Shown one piece after another: positions 25,051-33,683 of a DNA stretch of 34,608 bases; position 1 is the first letter of the stretch; each line of letters opens with the position of its first letter. The translations under genes and the position numbers were made by a program. This DNA comes from Deltaproteobacteria bacterium. Lineage in GTDB: Bacteria > Desulfobacterota > Desulfuromonadia > Desulfuromonadales > JAAYDE01. The DNA is taken from the NCBI GenBank assembly GCA_017552515.1, contig JAFZPK010000163.1:1-34608 (forward strand), given 5' to 3'. Below the pieces are notes generated by a model that had not been told where the DNA came from, searched no databases, and worked only from the letters and a program-made list of their open reading frames with translations.

Positions 25051-25920
25051 ATGAAAAAAAATATCGGTTTTTTGGGGCTTGGTACCATGGGTGATCCCAT
25101 GGCCATCAATCTGGCACGAGGTGGCTACGATCTGACGGTGTATGACGCTCATGGAAAGTGCAGCGAAGACTTGAAGGATATGGATGTTTGCATCGCGGAG
25201 ACTCCAGCGGAAGCGGTCCGGGGAAAAGATCTCGTTATTATCATCTTGCCTGAAAATGAGGAGATGAGCAAGATTTTGCCTGGTCCCGACGGGCTTCTGG
25301 AGAATATTGATCCCGGTACTTTATTGGTGGACATGGGCTCCCATTCCCTGGAAGTTACAATGGATTTGGCCGAGGAAGCGGAACGCCGCAACTTCATGTT
25401 TTTAGATGCCCCGGTGTGGGGGTCCCGGGAACGGGCTGTAAACGGGCTGCTGACCATCCTGGTGGGAGGACCGTTGGACTATGTCAGCTTATGCCGCGAG
25501 ATTCTCACCCATTTTGGGTTGCATATCATTCATGTGGGGCAAATTGGCGATGCCACCAAGATGAAGTTTATTGTAGACATGCTGCAGGCCCAGCTTATTG
25601 GGGCCTTGGCGGAAGGTTTTGTCCTGGGGGAAAAATTTGGTTTCAAGATAGAACAAATTTTGGAAGTGCTGGAAACTGGCGGCGTGGCTTCGCCGTTGTT
25701 CCATGCCAAAGGTCATTCGATTGCGCGTGGCGACTATCACCGCAATTTGGCGCTCAAGTATATTTGCGGGAGTCTCAGGTATATTCGCGAGATTACGGCA
25801 AAAAACGATTTGCACTTGCCGGTGACGGAAGTGGTGACGCAGGTGTATGAAAAGGCCTATGAGGAAGGTTTGGGAGAGGAAGATTTTTCTGCAGTGGCCA
25901 AGATTATCAAGAAGGGCTGA
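25051..25920 (+). CDS. NAD(P)-dependent beta-hydroxyacid dehydrogenase (HIBADH/GLYR family)
   Basis: The product has 289 residues. The N-terminal Rossmann motif GFLGLGTMGDPMAINLARGG is followed by TVYDAHGK. The substrate loop reads DAPVWGSRERAVNGLLTILVGG, where most relatives have DAPVSG, so a Trp replaces the usual Ser. The catalytic stretch is GDATKMKFIVDM: the active-site Lys is present, but the residue four further on, normally Asn, is Asp. The family reduces or oxidises small beta-hydroxyacids such as 3-hydroxyisobutyrate, tartronate semialdehyde or gamma-hydroxybutyrate; the substrate here cannot be named. ATG 25051 has GGGGGAGGG 5 nt upstream; an in-frame ATG at 25021 is less suitable. 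Confidence 0.9.
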   Translation: MKKNIGFLGLGTMGDPMAINLARGGYDLTVYDAHGKCSEDLKDMDVCIAETPAEAVRGKDLVIIILPENEEMSKILPGPDGLLENIDPGTLLVDMGSHSLEVTMDLAEEAERRNFMFLDAPVWGSRERAVNGLLTILVGGPLDYVSLCREILTHFGLHIIHVGQIGDATKMKFIVDMLQAQLIGALAEGFVLGEKFGFKIEQILEVLETGGVASPLFHAKGHSIARGDYHRNLALKYICGSLRYIREITAKNDLHLPVTEVVTQVYEKAYEEGLGEEDFSAVAKIIKKG

Positions 25921-25973
25921 GGGAAATTGCTCAGGATGTTGTTCTGATATCCGTGAGGCTTGTCGTAACTGAG

Positions 25974-26012
25974 AAACAAAAAACGGCTCACTTTTGGAGC
26001 CGTTTTTTGTTT
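25974..26012. terminator. Bidirectional terminator between convergent genes
   Basis: A near-perfect stem joins 25974-25989 (AAACAAAAAACGGCTC) to 25997-26012 (GAGCCGTTTTTTGTTT) around a 7-base loop. A/T runs on both sides make it work for the dehydrogenase on plus and folD on minus. Confidence 0.93.
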
Positions 26013-26034
26013 GCTTGTTCTTTCATACCTGCTT

Positions 26035-26889
26035 TTACTGCCGGGCGGCAATGGAGCGTTTGCGGCTTTCCACCGTGTTGGCCAGCAGCATGGCGATAGT
26101 CATCGGGCCGACGCCGCCGGGAACCGGTGTAATCGCCGAGGCACGCTGTACCGCGCTTTCGAATTCCACATCTCCCACCAGTTTGCCTTCCACACGGTTG
26201 ATGCCGACATCAATGATGACAGCGCCTTCCTTGAACCATGCGCCCTTGAGCATTTGCGGCCGGCCGACAGCGGCGATAACCACGTCGGCCCTGCCGATCT
26301 GTTGGGCCAGATCGCGGGTGCGGGAATGGCAGATGGTTACCGTGGCATGACGGGCAAGGCACATCAGCGCTACCGGTTTGCCCACGATATTGGAGCGGCC
26401 GACAACCGTCACATTTTTGCCGGCGAGGTCGATGCCCGTTTCATCCAGCAGCCTGAGAATGCCCAGCGGTGTACATGGCTGAAAGCAGGGGGCGCCGGAA
26501 GCGAGTCGTCCCAGATTGTAGGGATGGAAACCGTCCACATCCTTGTCTGGATGGATGGCTTCAATAATGTGGGCAGTTTCAATGTGCTTGGGCAGTGGAA
26601 GCTGAACCAGAATGCCATCAATGGCGCTATCGCGGTTCAGTTCGTCGATCAGGGCCAGCAGTTCATCCTCGCGGGTGGCGGCGGGCAGGTGGATTTGCCG
26701 TGAATGAATTCCCACCTTTTGGCAGGCCCTGTCTTTGGAAGCGACATAGGAACGGCTGGCAGGATCGTCACCCACCAGTATGACTGCCAGTCCCGGAATG
26801 TTGTTGCTTTGCGCAAGTTCCGCAACCTCTTTGGCGAGATCGTTTCGCAGCCGCTCCGCGATGGCTTTCCCGTCGATGATGATCGCCAT
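26035..26889 (-). CDS. folD: Methylene-THF dehydrogenase/cyclohydrolase FolD
   Basis: The product has 284 residues. FolD is a bifunctional cytoplasmic enzyme that oxidises 5,10-methylene-THF to methenyl-THF and hydrolyses it to 10-formyl-THF. The catalytic lysine is K52 in [19 protein letters not shown] and [12 protein letters not shown] form the folate site, [13 protein letters not shown] binds NADP, and [16 protein letters not shown] closes the domain. AAGGAG is 8 nt before the ATG. Two FmdB-like genes lie upstream on the same strand and may share its transcript. It supplies one-carbon units, and in acetogenic or C1-metabolising anaerobes works with the Wood-Ljungdahl pathway; which applies here is unknown. 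Confidence 0.96.
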   Translation of the reverse strand: MAIIIDGKAIAERLRNDLAKEVAELAQSNNIPGLAVILVGDDPASRSYVASKDRACQKVGIHSRQIHLPAATREDELLALIDELNRDSAIDGILVQLPLPKHIETAHIIEAIHPDKDVDGFHPYNLGRLASGAPCFQPCTPLGILRLLDETGIDLAGKNVTVVGRSNIVGKPVALMCLARHATVTICHSRTRDLAQQIGRADVVIAAVGRPQMLKGAWFKEGAVIIDVGINRVEGKLVGDVEFESAVQRASAITPVPGGVGPMTIAMLLANTVESRKRSIAARQ

Positions 26890-26957
26890 AACAAAAGCTC
26901 CTTTCTTCCCGTTTCACCGTTTAAGGTGATACCTGCATTTTCTCCAAAGAGATAGTT

Positions 26958-27146
26958 TCAGGCTGCCTTGGTGTACCCGTTGGCGTACCAGCCGCCGCCT
27001 TTGAGAGAGAAGGTGCATTTCGAGATGAGTTTCTTCACTTTGTTGCTGTGACAGTGCGGACATTCGTCAATGGGGGGAGCGCCTATTTTTTGTCTCATTT
27101 CAAAAGTTTTACCGCATTCGTCACAATGATACTCGTACATCGCCAT
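26958..27146 (-). CDS. FmdB-family zinc-ribbon protein, short form
   Basis: The product has 62 residues. It begins MAMYEYHCDECGKTFE, with zinc ligands in CX2C (8 and 11), and a second CPHC at about 29-32, then KKLIS and a C-terminal GGGWYANGY. This is the FmdB/CxxC_CxxC_SSSS fold, named after a formamidase regulator, with no established biochemical role. GGAGG lies 8 nt upstream of the ATG. The gap to folD is 68 bp. Confidence 0.9.
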   Translation of the reverse strand: MAMYEYHCDECGKTFEMRQKIGAPPIDECPHCHSNKVKKLISKCTFSLKGGGWYANGYTKAA

Positions 27147-27172
27147 GGGAAATACCTCCGCGTAAAAGCACG

Positions 27173-27202
27173 CAAGGCCGCAATCCTGCGGATACGGCCT
27201 TG
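27173..27202 (-). terminator. Possible hairpin between the two FmdB genes
   Basis: CAAGGCCG (27173-27180) and CGGCCTTG (27195-27202) form an 8-bp stem around a 14-base loop; an alternative inner stem CCGCA/TGCGG competes. On the minus strand only four T follow six bases later, so it may attenuate rather than end transcription. Confidence 0.4.
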
Positions 27203-27229
27203 ATAAATTGATATATATGTTGACCTCGT

Positions 27230-27520
27230 TTAATCTTTAACTTTGCAGCACTCCGGCGGTTCCAGACCATGAGCACGATAGGAGCACTTTTTGGCAAGGG
27301 ACTTGTCCGCGTATTTTTCCGCGCGATCGTACCACGTTGGGTTGTGCATATAACCGCCGCTGCTCCAGCCGTCGCCTTTCAGGGCGAAAGCGGTGGCAGA
27401 AATCAGCTTTTTTACCTCGCCGCCGCAAGATTCGCAGGTAGTGATTGGAGCATCACTGAATTTTTGTCTGACTTCAAAGTGTTTGTGGCACTGTGTGCAT
27501 TCATATTCATAAATCGGCAT
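27230..27520 (-). CDS. FmdB-family zinc-ribbon protein with Cys-rich tail
   Basis: The product has 96 residues. The N-terminal 60 are the same zinc-ribbon fold as the gene after it (YECTQCHKHFE, then TCESC, then KKLIS and GDGWSSGGY). It carries an extra 36-residue tail ending CSYRAHGLEPPECCKVKD, with three more cysteines, absent in the shorter copy. ATG 27518-27520 was chosen for GGAGAGG at 27529-27535 and the standard MPIYEYEC start; the open frame runs further upstream but not with a believable protein. The pair looks like an old tandem duplication. The function is unknown. Confidence 0.88.
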   Translation of the reverse strand: MPIYEYECTQCHKHFEVRQKFSDAPITTCESCGGEVKKLISATAFALKGDGWSSGGYMHNPTWYDRAEKYADKSLAKKCSYRAHGLEPPECCKVKD

Positions 27521-27554
27521 GGGTTCGACCTCTCCAGAAGAAATTCTGCTTATT

Positions 27555-27583
27555 AATGTAAGGTTCCCCCCTATGGTTGTCAA
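27555..27583 (-). promoter_or_regulatory. Promoter of the fmdB-fmdB-folD run
   Basis: On the minus strand TTGACA (27578-27583) and TACATT (27555-27560) are 17 bp apart, a good sigma-70 match. The start would lie about 30 nt before the first FmdB ATG. Confidence 0.75.
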
Positions 27584-27648
27584 GGCGCGAAATCTTGTTG
27601 CCGAAAGGATAAGATGGGCATGACAAGGCAATGTTGAAGGAAAAACGG

Positions 27649-27750
27649 ATGAGCATTTATTGGAGGAGTGGAACTTGGAAAGCTTTGAAACCATGGTTAT
27701 TCTTTCTTTATGAAAATGGAGCGTCTTTTTTTGCAATTTGTCCAGCGTGA
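27649..27750 (+). CDS. Candidate 33-codon ORF overlapping the tilS start
   Basis: ATG 27649 has GAAGGA at 27636-27641 with 7-nt spacing. The ORF encodes 33 residues with four aromatic-rich segments (MSIYWRSGTWKALKPWLFF...) and ends at TGA 27748-27750, 41 bases inside tilS in another frame. tilS itself has no SD, so this ORF could deliver ribosomes to it. Coding status is uncertain; it resembles a weakly hydrophobic short peptide but matches no family I know. Confidence 0.35.
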   Translation: MSIYWRSGTWKALKPWLFFLYENGASFFAICPA

Positions 27751-29134
27751 GCGTTTGCTGGATGACAATGGGCGAATTCTGGTTGGATTGTCCGGAGGGC
27801 CGGATTCGGTGGCTTTGCTGCGTCTGCTGATGGCGGTAGCTTCCCATTGGCATCTGGAACTGCGGGCAGCGCATCTGCATCATGGCATTCGCGCGGCATC
27901 GGATGACGAGGCGGATTTCGTACGCGATCTGTGTGCGAGGTGGCAGATCCCCCTTACCGTTGGGCGGCTCAATGTGCCAGAGTTCGCCCGTCGAGAAAAG
28001 AAAGGGCTTGAGGAGTCCGCCCGTGAATTGCGCCACCAGTTTTTAGCGCAAACCGCACAGGAAACGGCAAGCGATCGAATTGCCCTGGGACATCACTTGG
28101 GAGATCAGGCGGAGACAGTGTTACACCGGTTGGTGCGTGGGGCAGGTCCCACCGGGCTTTCGGCCATGCGTTGCCGTCAGGGGAAGATAATTCGTCCTTT
28201 GCTGGTTTTTCCCCGCGCGCAAATTCTTGAATATCTTGAACAACGGCGAATTGGCTTTGTAAAAGATGCGAGTAATGAGGATTGCCGCTTTACCCGCAAT
28301 CGTTTGCGTCACCAGGTTGTTCCGTTGCTTCGGGAACTCAATCCGAGGATTGAAGAACAGTTGGGACGGATGGCTGCGCTCTTTGCCGAAGAAGAGGAAT
28401 ATTGGCGGGGGGTGACGGACAGGCTTGTTCCGCAGATCGGCCAACGACTTGAGGAAGGCTGGATTCTTGCTCTTGACCGGATCCGGGTTTTGGAACCTGC
28501 GGTGCGCAGGAGATTGTTGCGCCGGTTTCTGGAAGAGCTGCGGGCAACGCCCCTGGGACTTTCCTGGAAACAGTTCGAAATGCTGGAGCAGCTTCTTGTC
28601 TCTGAAAATCCCCATGCGCAGGCAAATCTTGGAGACTGCTGGGCGGGCCGTGACTATGGGCGGTTGTGGCTGCTGAAAAAGGCGCTGCCAGCGTTTGAAC
28701 CTTTTGCGCTGACTTTGACGGTTCCTGGCCGGGTGGCGATTGCAGGGGTAGGCGAGTTGGAAGCACAGGTGCGCCGCTATTCGGATAAACGCAATGACTG
28801 GATAGTGGAGTTCGATGCCGATGCGGCAGGGAATGTACTTGGGGTGCGTTCCTTTGAAGATGGAGACAGATTCCATCCTTTTGGAATGGGCGGCGAAAAG
28901 AAACTGAAAGATTTTTTCGTGGATGCCGGTATTTCATTTTGGCTTCGCCGGAAAATCCCATTGCTGACAGTTTGTGGAACCATTGTATGGGTTGCGGGTG
29001 TTCGGCGCGGCGCCCAGTTTCCGGTGCGCTCCGACAGCCAGAGGATTTTGCAGGTGACTTTTCGACCGTTTGAGGAGTTTTCATCCTTTTGGTATGGCGG
29101 AGCATGCCCCTTTGGAGAAAAGACGGAATTCTGA
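27710..29134 (+). CDS. tilS: tRNA(Ile)-lysidine synthetase TilS
   Basis: The product has 474 residues. TilS attaches lysine to C34 of the CAU anticodon of one tRNA-Ile, changing its identity from Met to Ile; it is essential. The PP-loop SGGPDS is at 28-33, HLHHGIRAASDDEADF and LGHHLGDQAETVLHRLVRGAG follow, and the N-terminal catalytic domain ends near 220. The C-terminal part (about 370-470) with GDRFHPFGMGGEKKLKDFF is the TilS tRNA-binding domain. ATG 27710 has no SD, and ATG 27716 is an alternative start; this is why the short ORF over it is of interest. ftsH follows after 214 bp. Confidence 0.94.
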   Translation: MKMERLFLQFVQRERLLDDNGRILVGLSGGPDSVALLRLLMAVASHWHLELRAAHLHHGIRAASDDEADFVRDLCARWQIPLTVGRLNVPEFARREKKGLEESARELRHQFLAQTAQETASDRIALGHHLGDQAETVLHRLVRGAGPTGLSAMRCRQGKIIRPLLVFPRAQILEYLEQRRIGFVKDASNEDCRFTRNRLRHQVVPLLRELNPRIEEQLGRMAALFAEEEEYWRGVTDRLVPQIGQRLEEGWILALDRIRVLEPAVRRRLLRRFLEELRATPLGLSWKQFEMLEQLLVSENPHAQANLGDCWAGRDYGRLWLLKKALPAFEPFALTLTVPGRVAIAGVGELEAQVRRYSDKRNDWIVEFDADAAGNVLGVRSFEDGDRFHPFGMGGEKKLKDFFVDAGISFWLRRKIPLLTVCGTIVWVAGVRRGAQFPVRSDSQRILQVTFRPFEEFSSFWYGGACPFGEKTEF

Positions 29135-29233
29135 AGTGTTTTTTGCCGTTCATCTTGTGATAAGTTTTGCATTTATGCTAGTTTTTTACTATTGCATTAC
29201 ATGAGTTTGGGGCGGTTGGAGCACATACTTTTT

Positions 29234-29313
29234 ACACTTTACAAGTGTTTGTCGTGGATTGTTTTTGCTGACTGTAATCAGCACCCGGGAAAACGCAATC
29301 GTGAGACGGGTGC
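29234..29313 (+). other. Leader region of ftsH with two inverted repeats
   Basis: Within the tilS-ftsH gap, ACACTT (29234-29239) and AAGTGT (29243-29248) form a small perfect palindrome. GCACCCG (29281-29287) and CGGGTGC (29307-29313) form a 7-bp GC stem with a 19-base loop, followed by a T-rich stretch up to the ftsH SD. It could be a weak terminator of tilS or a leader hairpin controlling ftsH. Weak promoter-like pairs lie nearby (TTGGAG 29216 with TTACAA 29239), too poor to call. Confidence 0.4.
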
Positions 29314-29348
29314 CAGTTTTATCCTGTTTTCTTTTTGAGGTGTACGAG

Positions 29349-31271
29349 GTGAATCAAGTCTACAAAAATCTGGCTTTGTGGCTGGTTATTTCTCTGGTTA
29401 TGATTTTGCTCTTTAACATGATGTCGCAAAAGACGCCGGAACCACAGCAGATAACCTATTCCAATTTTCTTGCGGCTCTGGAAAGCGGGCAGGTTCAGGA
29501 AGTGACCATTCAGGGCCCGGATATCCAGGGTAAACTTAAAGATAATACGGCATTTAAAACTTTTACCCCCAACGATCCCAACTTAATTCGGGATCTGCGT
29601 TCCCGAGGGGTGGCGATGGAGGCCAAACCCGAGGAAGATCGCAATTTTTGGCCCATGATGCTGGCCTCGTGTGGACCAATAGTGCTTCTTGTGATTTTCT
29701 GGATTTTTATCATGCGTCAGATGCAGGTGGGCGGCGGCAAGGCCATGAGTTTTGGCAAGAGTCGTGCCCGGCTCTCCGATGCGCAGCAGCAGGTGACCTT
29801 CAAGGACGTTGCCGGTGTTGACGAGGCCAAGGAGGAGTTGGAGGAGATTGTTTCCTTTTTGAAGGATCCCAAGAAATTTTCCCGACTGGGCGGGAAAATT
29901 CCCAAGGGGGTACTGCTGGTGGGCCCGCCGGGTACTGGCAAGACGCTTCTGGGACGGGCAGTCGCCGGTGAAGCTGGAGTGCCATTTTTCTCCATTTCCG
30001 GTTCCGATTTTGTAGAGATGTTTGTTGGCGTCGGCGCCAGCCGGGTGCGTGATCTGTTTGCCCAGGGGAAGAAACATGCGCCGTGCATTATTTTTATCGA
30101 CGAGATCGATGCGGTCGGGCGACATCGTGGCGCAGGATTGGGGGGTGGTCATGACGAACGTGAGCAGACTCTCAACCAGTTGTTGGTAGAGATGGACGGA
30201 TTCGAATCGAATGAGGGAGTCATTTTGATAGCTGCCACCAACCGGCCGGATGTGTTGGACCCGGCTCTGCTGCGGCCAGGGCGCTTTGATCGGCAGGTCA
30301 TTGTGCCGCGTCCTGATGTCCGGGGACGGGAGCTGATTCTCAAGGTGCATTCCAGCAAGATACCTTTGGCTGCAGATGTGGATTTGGAGACGCTTGCCAA
30401 GGGAACACCGGGACTTTCCGGGGCGGATCTGGCGAATTTGGTGAATGAGGCTGCATTGCTGGCTGCGCGTTCCAACAAGGACGCGGTGGACCGGGAAGAT
30501 TTTGAACAGGCCCGGGATAAGGTATTAATGGGCTCCGAACGGCGTTCGATGGTGATCACGGAAAAAGAGAAGCGGAGCACGGCAATTCATGAGGCCGGTC
30601 ATGCGCTGGTCGCCTTGCTGATTCCTGGAACGGATCCGGTACACAAGGTTTCTATTATCCCTCGGGGGCGGGCTTTGGGCGTGACCATGTATTTGCCGCA
30701 CGAAGACAAGCATAGCGAAGACAAGGAGAGTCTGGAAGCGCGGATCTGCATTCTGATGAGTGGCAAGGTGGCGGAAGAGATCGTCTTGGGCAGTATTACC
30801 AGCGGCGCGGCCAACGATATTGAACGGGCCACTTCCCTTGCCCGTCATATGGTGTGTGAATGGGGTATGAGTGAGCGACTGGGCCCCTTGTCCTTTAATG
30901 ACGAGTCTGGAGAGATCTTTTTGGGACGCGATCTGGGGCATACCAAGAATTACAGCGAGCAGACCGCCATGGCCATTGATGAGGAGATCCGGGCGATTGT
31001 AATCCGCAACTATAGCCGGGCCCAGCAGCTCATTCAAAGTCATCGGGACAAGCTGGATGCTGTTGCCGCGCTGCTTTTGGAACGCGAAACCGTGGAAGGA
31101 GACGAAATCCGTCGTTTGGTTTTTGGGGACGAGGCAGTTAAGAGCGAAGAAGAGGAAGAAAATTTCAAGGTCGATACGGCAACGGATGATGCTTCTTCCC
31201 CGTCAGAGGAGATCGTTTCCGATACTGAACCCTCTGCGCCGTCTTTGCCCCCCGAGACGCCCCTGTCATGA
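29349..31271 (+). CDS. ftsH: Membrane AAA+ zinc metalloprotease FtsH
   Basis: The product has 640 residues from GTG 29349. It degrades unstable cytoplasmic and membrane proteins. Two membrane spans (about 7-24 and 104-121) flank a short periplasmic domain. The AAA+ module has Walker A GPPGTGKT at 192-199, Walker [10 protein letters not shown], the pore loop FVG near 225-227, and [15 protein letters not shown]. The zinc site is HEAGH (H414 and H418). The C-terminus is a long acidic tail (SEEEEENF...). GTG was chosen for GAGGTG about 7 nt upstream and the typical [14 protein letters not shown] start; upstream codons in frame from 29259 do not look like protein. The stop overlaps folP (ATGA). 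Confidence 0.96.
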   Translation: MNQVYKNLALWLVISLVMILLFNMMSQKTPEPQQITYSNFLAALESGQVQEVTIQGPDIQGKLKDNTAFKTFTPNDPNLIRDLRSRGVAMEAKPEEDRNFWPMMLASCGPIVLLVIFWIFIMRQMQVGGGKAMSFGKSRARLSDAQQQVTFKDVAGVDEAKEELEEIVSFLKDPKKFSRLGGKIPKGVLLVGPPGTGKTLLGRAVAGEAGVPFFSISGSDFVEMFVGVGASRVRDLFAQGKKHAPCIIFIDEIDAVGRHRGAGLGGGHDEREQTLNQLLVEMDGFESNEGVILIAATNRPDVLDPALLRPGRFDRQVIVPRPDVRGRELILKVHSSKIPLAADVDLETLAKGTPGLSGADLANLVNEAALLAARSNKDAVDREDFEQARDKVLMGSERRSMVITEKEKRSTAIHEAGHALVALLIPGTDPVHKVSIIPRGRALGVTMYLPHEDKHSEDKESLEARICILMSGKVAEEIVLGSITSGAANDIERATSLARHMVCEWGMSERLGPLSFNDESGEIFLGRDLGHTKNYSEQTAMAIDEEIRAIVIRNYSRAQQLIQSHRDKLDAVAALLLERETVEGDEIRRLVFGDEAVKSEEEEENFKVDTATDDASSPSEEIVSDTEPSAPSLPPETPLS

Positions 31272-32152
31272 CTCGTCCAGAGAATTTCTTCTTGGTGGGG
31301 AAGAACGCAAAGATCGATCTTGTGCGACCATGCGTCATGGGGATTCTCAATGTAACTCCCGATTCCTTTTACGATGGAGGGCGCTATGTGCGCCTGGAAC
31401 AGGCGCTGAGACAGGCAAGGAAAATGGTGGCGGAAGGCGCCGCCATCATTGATGTCGGTGGCGAAAGCAGTCGTCCCGGTGCGGAAGCAATTACAGCGGA
31501 AGAAGAACTCGAACGGGTTATCCCGGTTGTGGAGCATCTTCATGCGGAACTTTCCGTTCCCTTGTCGGTGGATACCTGGAAAAGCGGAGTGGCACGTGAG
31601 GCGCTGGCCGTTGGCGTGGATTTTGTTAACGACGTGGGAGGATTGTGGCGGGATCCAGCCATGGTGAAGGTGGTTGCCGAAGCGGGGGCAGGGCTGTTCA
31701 TTATGCATGCGCGAGGTACTCCTCGGGAAATGCAGCAACTTGCGGAGTATGGCGATGTTGTCGGGGAAGTGAGGGCCTTTCTGAAAAATAAGATGGATTT
31801 GGCCCTTGCCGCCGGCATTCCGCAGGAGCGGATAGCTCTTGATCCAGGTATCGGCTTTGCCAAAAATTCGGAGGACAATCTGGAGCTTCTTGGCCATCTC
31901 CGAGAGTTTCGGACTTTGCAGGCGCCTCTTCTGTTGGGGGTTTCCCGCAAAAGTTTTTTGGGCACGCTTCTGGGACGTCCTCGTCCGGAGGAGTTATTGT
32001 CTGGTACATTGGCGACGATTGCGCTGGGGGTGGCAGCCGGAGTAAAAATTTTTCGGGTGCATGATGTACAGGAGGTGCGAGATGCCGTTGAAACGGCGTG
32101 GGCTATTTGTCGTCATGGTTTTGCTCCCGAAAATGGAGGCGCGGAAGAATGA
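31268..32152 (+). CDS. folP: Dihydropteroate synthase FolP
   Basis: The product has 294 residues. DHPS condenses p-aminobenzoate with dihydropterin pyrophosphate to dihydropteroate, a step in folate synthesis and the sulfonamide target. Motifs are [15 protein letters not shown] (near 24-38), [40 protein letters not shown] and [13 protein letters not shown] at the C-terminus. It lies between ftsH and cdaA with 4-bp overlaps on both sides, a conserved order in this group and likely one transcript. Confidence 0.95.
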   Translation: MTRPENFFLVGKNAKIDLVRPCVMGILNVTPDSFYDGGRYVRLEQALRQARKMVAEGAAIIDVGGESSRPGAEAITAEEELERVIPVVEHLHAELSVPLSVDTWKSGVAREALAVGVDFVNDVGGLWRDPAMVKVVAEAGAGLFIMHARGTPREMQQLAEYGDVVGEVRAFLKNKMDLALAAGIPQERIALDPGIGFAKNSEDNLELLGHLREFRTLQAPLLLGVSRKSFLGTLLGRPRPEELLSGTLATIALGVAAGVKIFRVHDVQEVRDAVETAWAICRHGFAPENGGAEE

Positions 32153-32919
32153 ACGAATTTTGGGAGCTGTTCAAAAATTTTCGTTGGCTTGATGGCGTTG
32201 ATATTCTGTGTGTTGCATTTCTCGTCTATCGAGTGATCTTGCTGATCAAGGGAACGCGCGCCGTCCAGATGCTGGTGGGCTTGTTCATTATTGGCTTTGT
32301 CTATATTGGTTCGAGACTGCTTGGCCTCTTCACCCTTCAATGGATATTGGACGGTTTTCTTTCCTCGCTGGTGCTGGTGGTGGTTATCCTGTTTCAGAAC
32401 GATATCCGGCGGGCGCTCATCAACGTTGGGAAAAAACCCTTTTTCAGCGATTCATCCTCCCGGGAAGAAGGTGAAATTATCGACGAGCTGGTCCGAGCCT
32501 GCGTCACGTTGGCCAGCCGCAAGATCGGCGCGTTGATTGTGATCGAGCGGGAAACCGGTCTGCGCGATATACTGGAGATTGGTGTCGAAATTGATGCCAA
32601 GGTGGTGGCTGAGCTCATCATCTCCATATTTCTTCCCTATTCCCCGATCCACGATGGTGCCCTAATCCTTCAGCAGGGGAGATTGAAACGCGCCGGTTGC
32701 TTTCTGCCGCTTTCCCAGAATCCGGACATCAACAAGAGTCTTGGAACCCGGCATCGCGCCGCTATTGGTTTGACCGAATTGGTTGATGCTGTAGTGGTGG
32801 TGGTTTCGGAAGAAACTGGAAAGATTTCTGTGGTGGTGGGAGGCAAGATCACCCGTGATATGAACTCTTCCACTCTGCCTCGTATTCTCAAGCGTTTGCT
32901 GGAGCCTTCGAAGAAATGA
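32149..32919 (+). CDS. cdaA: Membrane diadenylate cyclase CdaA
   Basis: The product has 256 residues. CdaA makes c-di-AMP from two ATP, a messenger for osmotic balance and cell-wall control. Three membrane spans (about 16-34, 38-57, 65-83) precede the DisA_N domain. Its two catalytic signatures are intact: DGA (169-171, in SPIHDGALIL) and RHR (201-203, in GTRHRAAIGLTE). ATG 32149 overlaps the folP stop (ATGA), with GGAGG upstream; an in-frame ATG at 32098 lies inside folP. Followed by the YbbR gene with a 4-bp overlap. Confidence 0.96.
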   Translation: MNEFWELFKNFRWLDGVDILCVAFLVYRVILLIKGTRAVQMLVGLFIIGFVYIGSRLLGLFTLQWILDGFLSSLVLVVVILFQNDIRRALINVGKKPFFSDSSSREEGEIIDELVRACVTLASRKIGALIVIERETGLRDILEIGVEIDAKVVAELIISIFLPYSPIHDGALILQQGRLKRAGCFLPLSQNPDINKSLGTRHRAAIGLTELVDAVVVVVSEETGKISVVVGGKITRDMNSSTLPRILKRLLEPSKK

Positions 32920-33617
32920 TGAAGATGATTTTTGAAAACTGGCCGGTCAAAATTCTCTCTTTGTTTATCGCGGTGGTTATATGGGTGTTTATCACCGGAG
33001 AGCAGGTCGCCGAAGTCGGTTTTTCGATTCCCTTGGAGTTGAAGAACATTCCTAAAGGCTTGATGGTGGTCAATTCGATTCCCGGCGTTATTGATGTGCG
33101 TTTGAGCGGCCCCCGCACCATTTTGTCCGGTATTCGTCCTGGAGAGTTGAATCTGACGCTGGATTTGCAGAATGCACGTCCGGGTATGACCAGTTTTGGA
33201 CGGCTGGAAAATCGCATCCATGTTTCCAGTGCGCTGAAAGTTTCCCGTGTTTCTCCGTCATCCCTGGATGTGCGGCTGGAAGAAGTGGAGGAGAAGCTGG
33301 TGCCTGTGCGGGTGATGATGAACGGTATTCCAGCGGAGTCCTACCGGTTGGCCGATGTGGAAGTCAATCCCAAAATGGTGATGGTGAGCGGCCCCCGCAA
33401 TGAACTTCGGAAAATCCACGAAGTTTCTACGGGGACAGTCGATATCGCGCATCTTGAGAAAAATCTCGCGGTAAAAGTGCCACTTAATTTTGATGGAGAT
33501 CATGTGTCTTTGGGCGATGTCCATGAAGTGCATGTGCGTATTTTTCTGGAAAAACTGAAACCGGAATTGCCATCGGAAGATGTTGCCCCGGAGACGGAAG
33601 AACCGGTTGTCCCCTAG
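32916..33617 (+). CDS. ybbR: YbbR-domain protein (CdaR-like regulator of CdaA)
   Basis: The product has 233 residues. One N-terminal membrane anchor (about 10-28, ILSLFIAVVIWVFITG) precedes two extracytoplasmic YbbR repeats, roughly 32-115 and 120-212; each contains a VNPKMVMVSGPR-like or NSIPGVIDVRLSGPR edge. In Firmicutes the homologue CdaR binds CdaA and alters its activity; the same role here is inference from order and topology. The acidic tail PSEDVAPETEEPVVP is likely unstructured. The start overlaps the cdaA stop (ATGA); the next codon is also ATG (32919). Confidence 0.9.
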   Translation: MMKMIFENWPVKILSLFIAVVIWVFITGEQVAEVGFSIPLELKNIPKGLMVVNSIPGVIDVRLSGPRTILSGIRPGELNLTLDLQNARPGMTSFGRLENRIHVSSALKVSRVSPSSLDVRLEEVEEKLVPVRVMMNGIPAESYRLADVEVNPKMVMVSGPRNELRKIHEVSTGTVDIAHLEKNLAVKVPLNFDGDHVSLGDVHEVHVRIFLEKLKPELPSEDVAPETEEPVVP

Positions 33618-33683
33618 CCTGAAAAGATTGAGCATGTGGGAGGACAAGAGGAAACGGGTAGATCCAAAAAGGAGAAGAAGAAT

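Noticed and set aside
27230-28036. Long version (268 codons) of the second FmdB gene
   Set aside because: The extra N-terminal part is antisense to tilS and crosses the promoter; the MPIYEYEC start with SD at 27529-27535 is clearly right.
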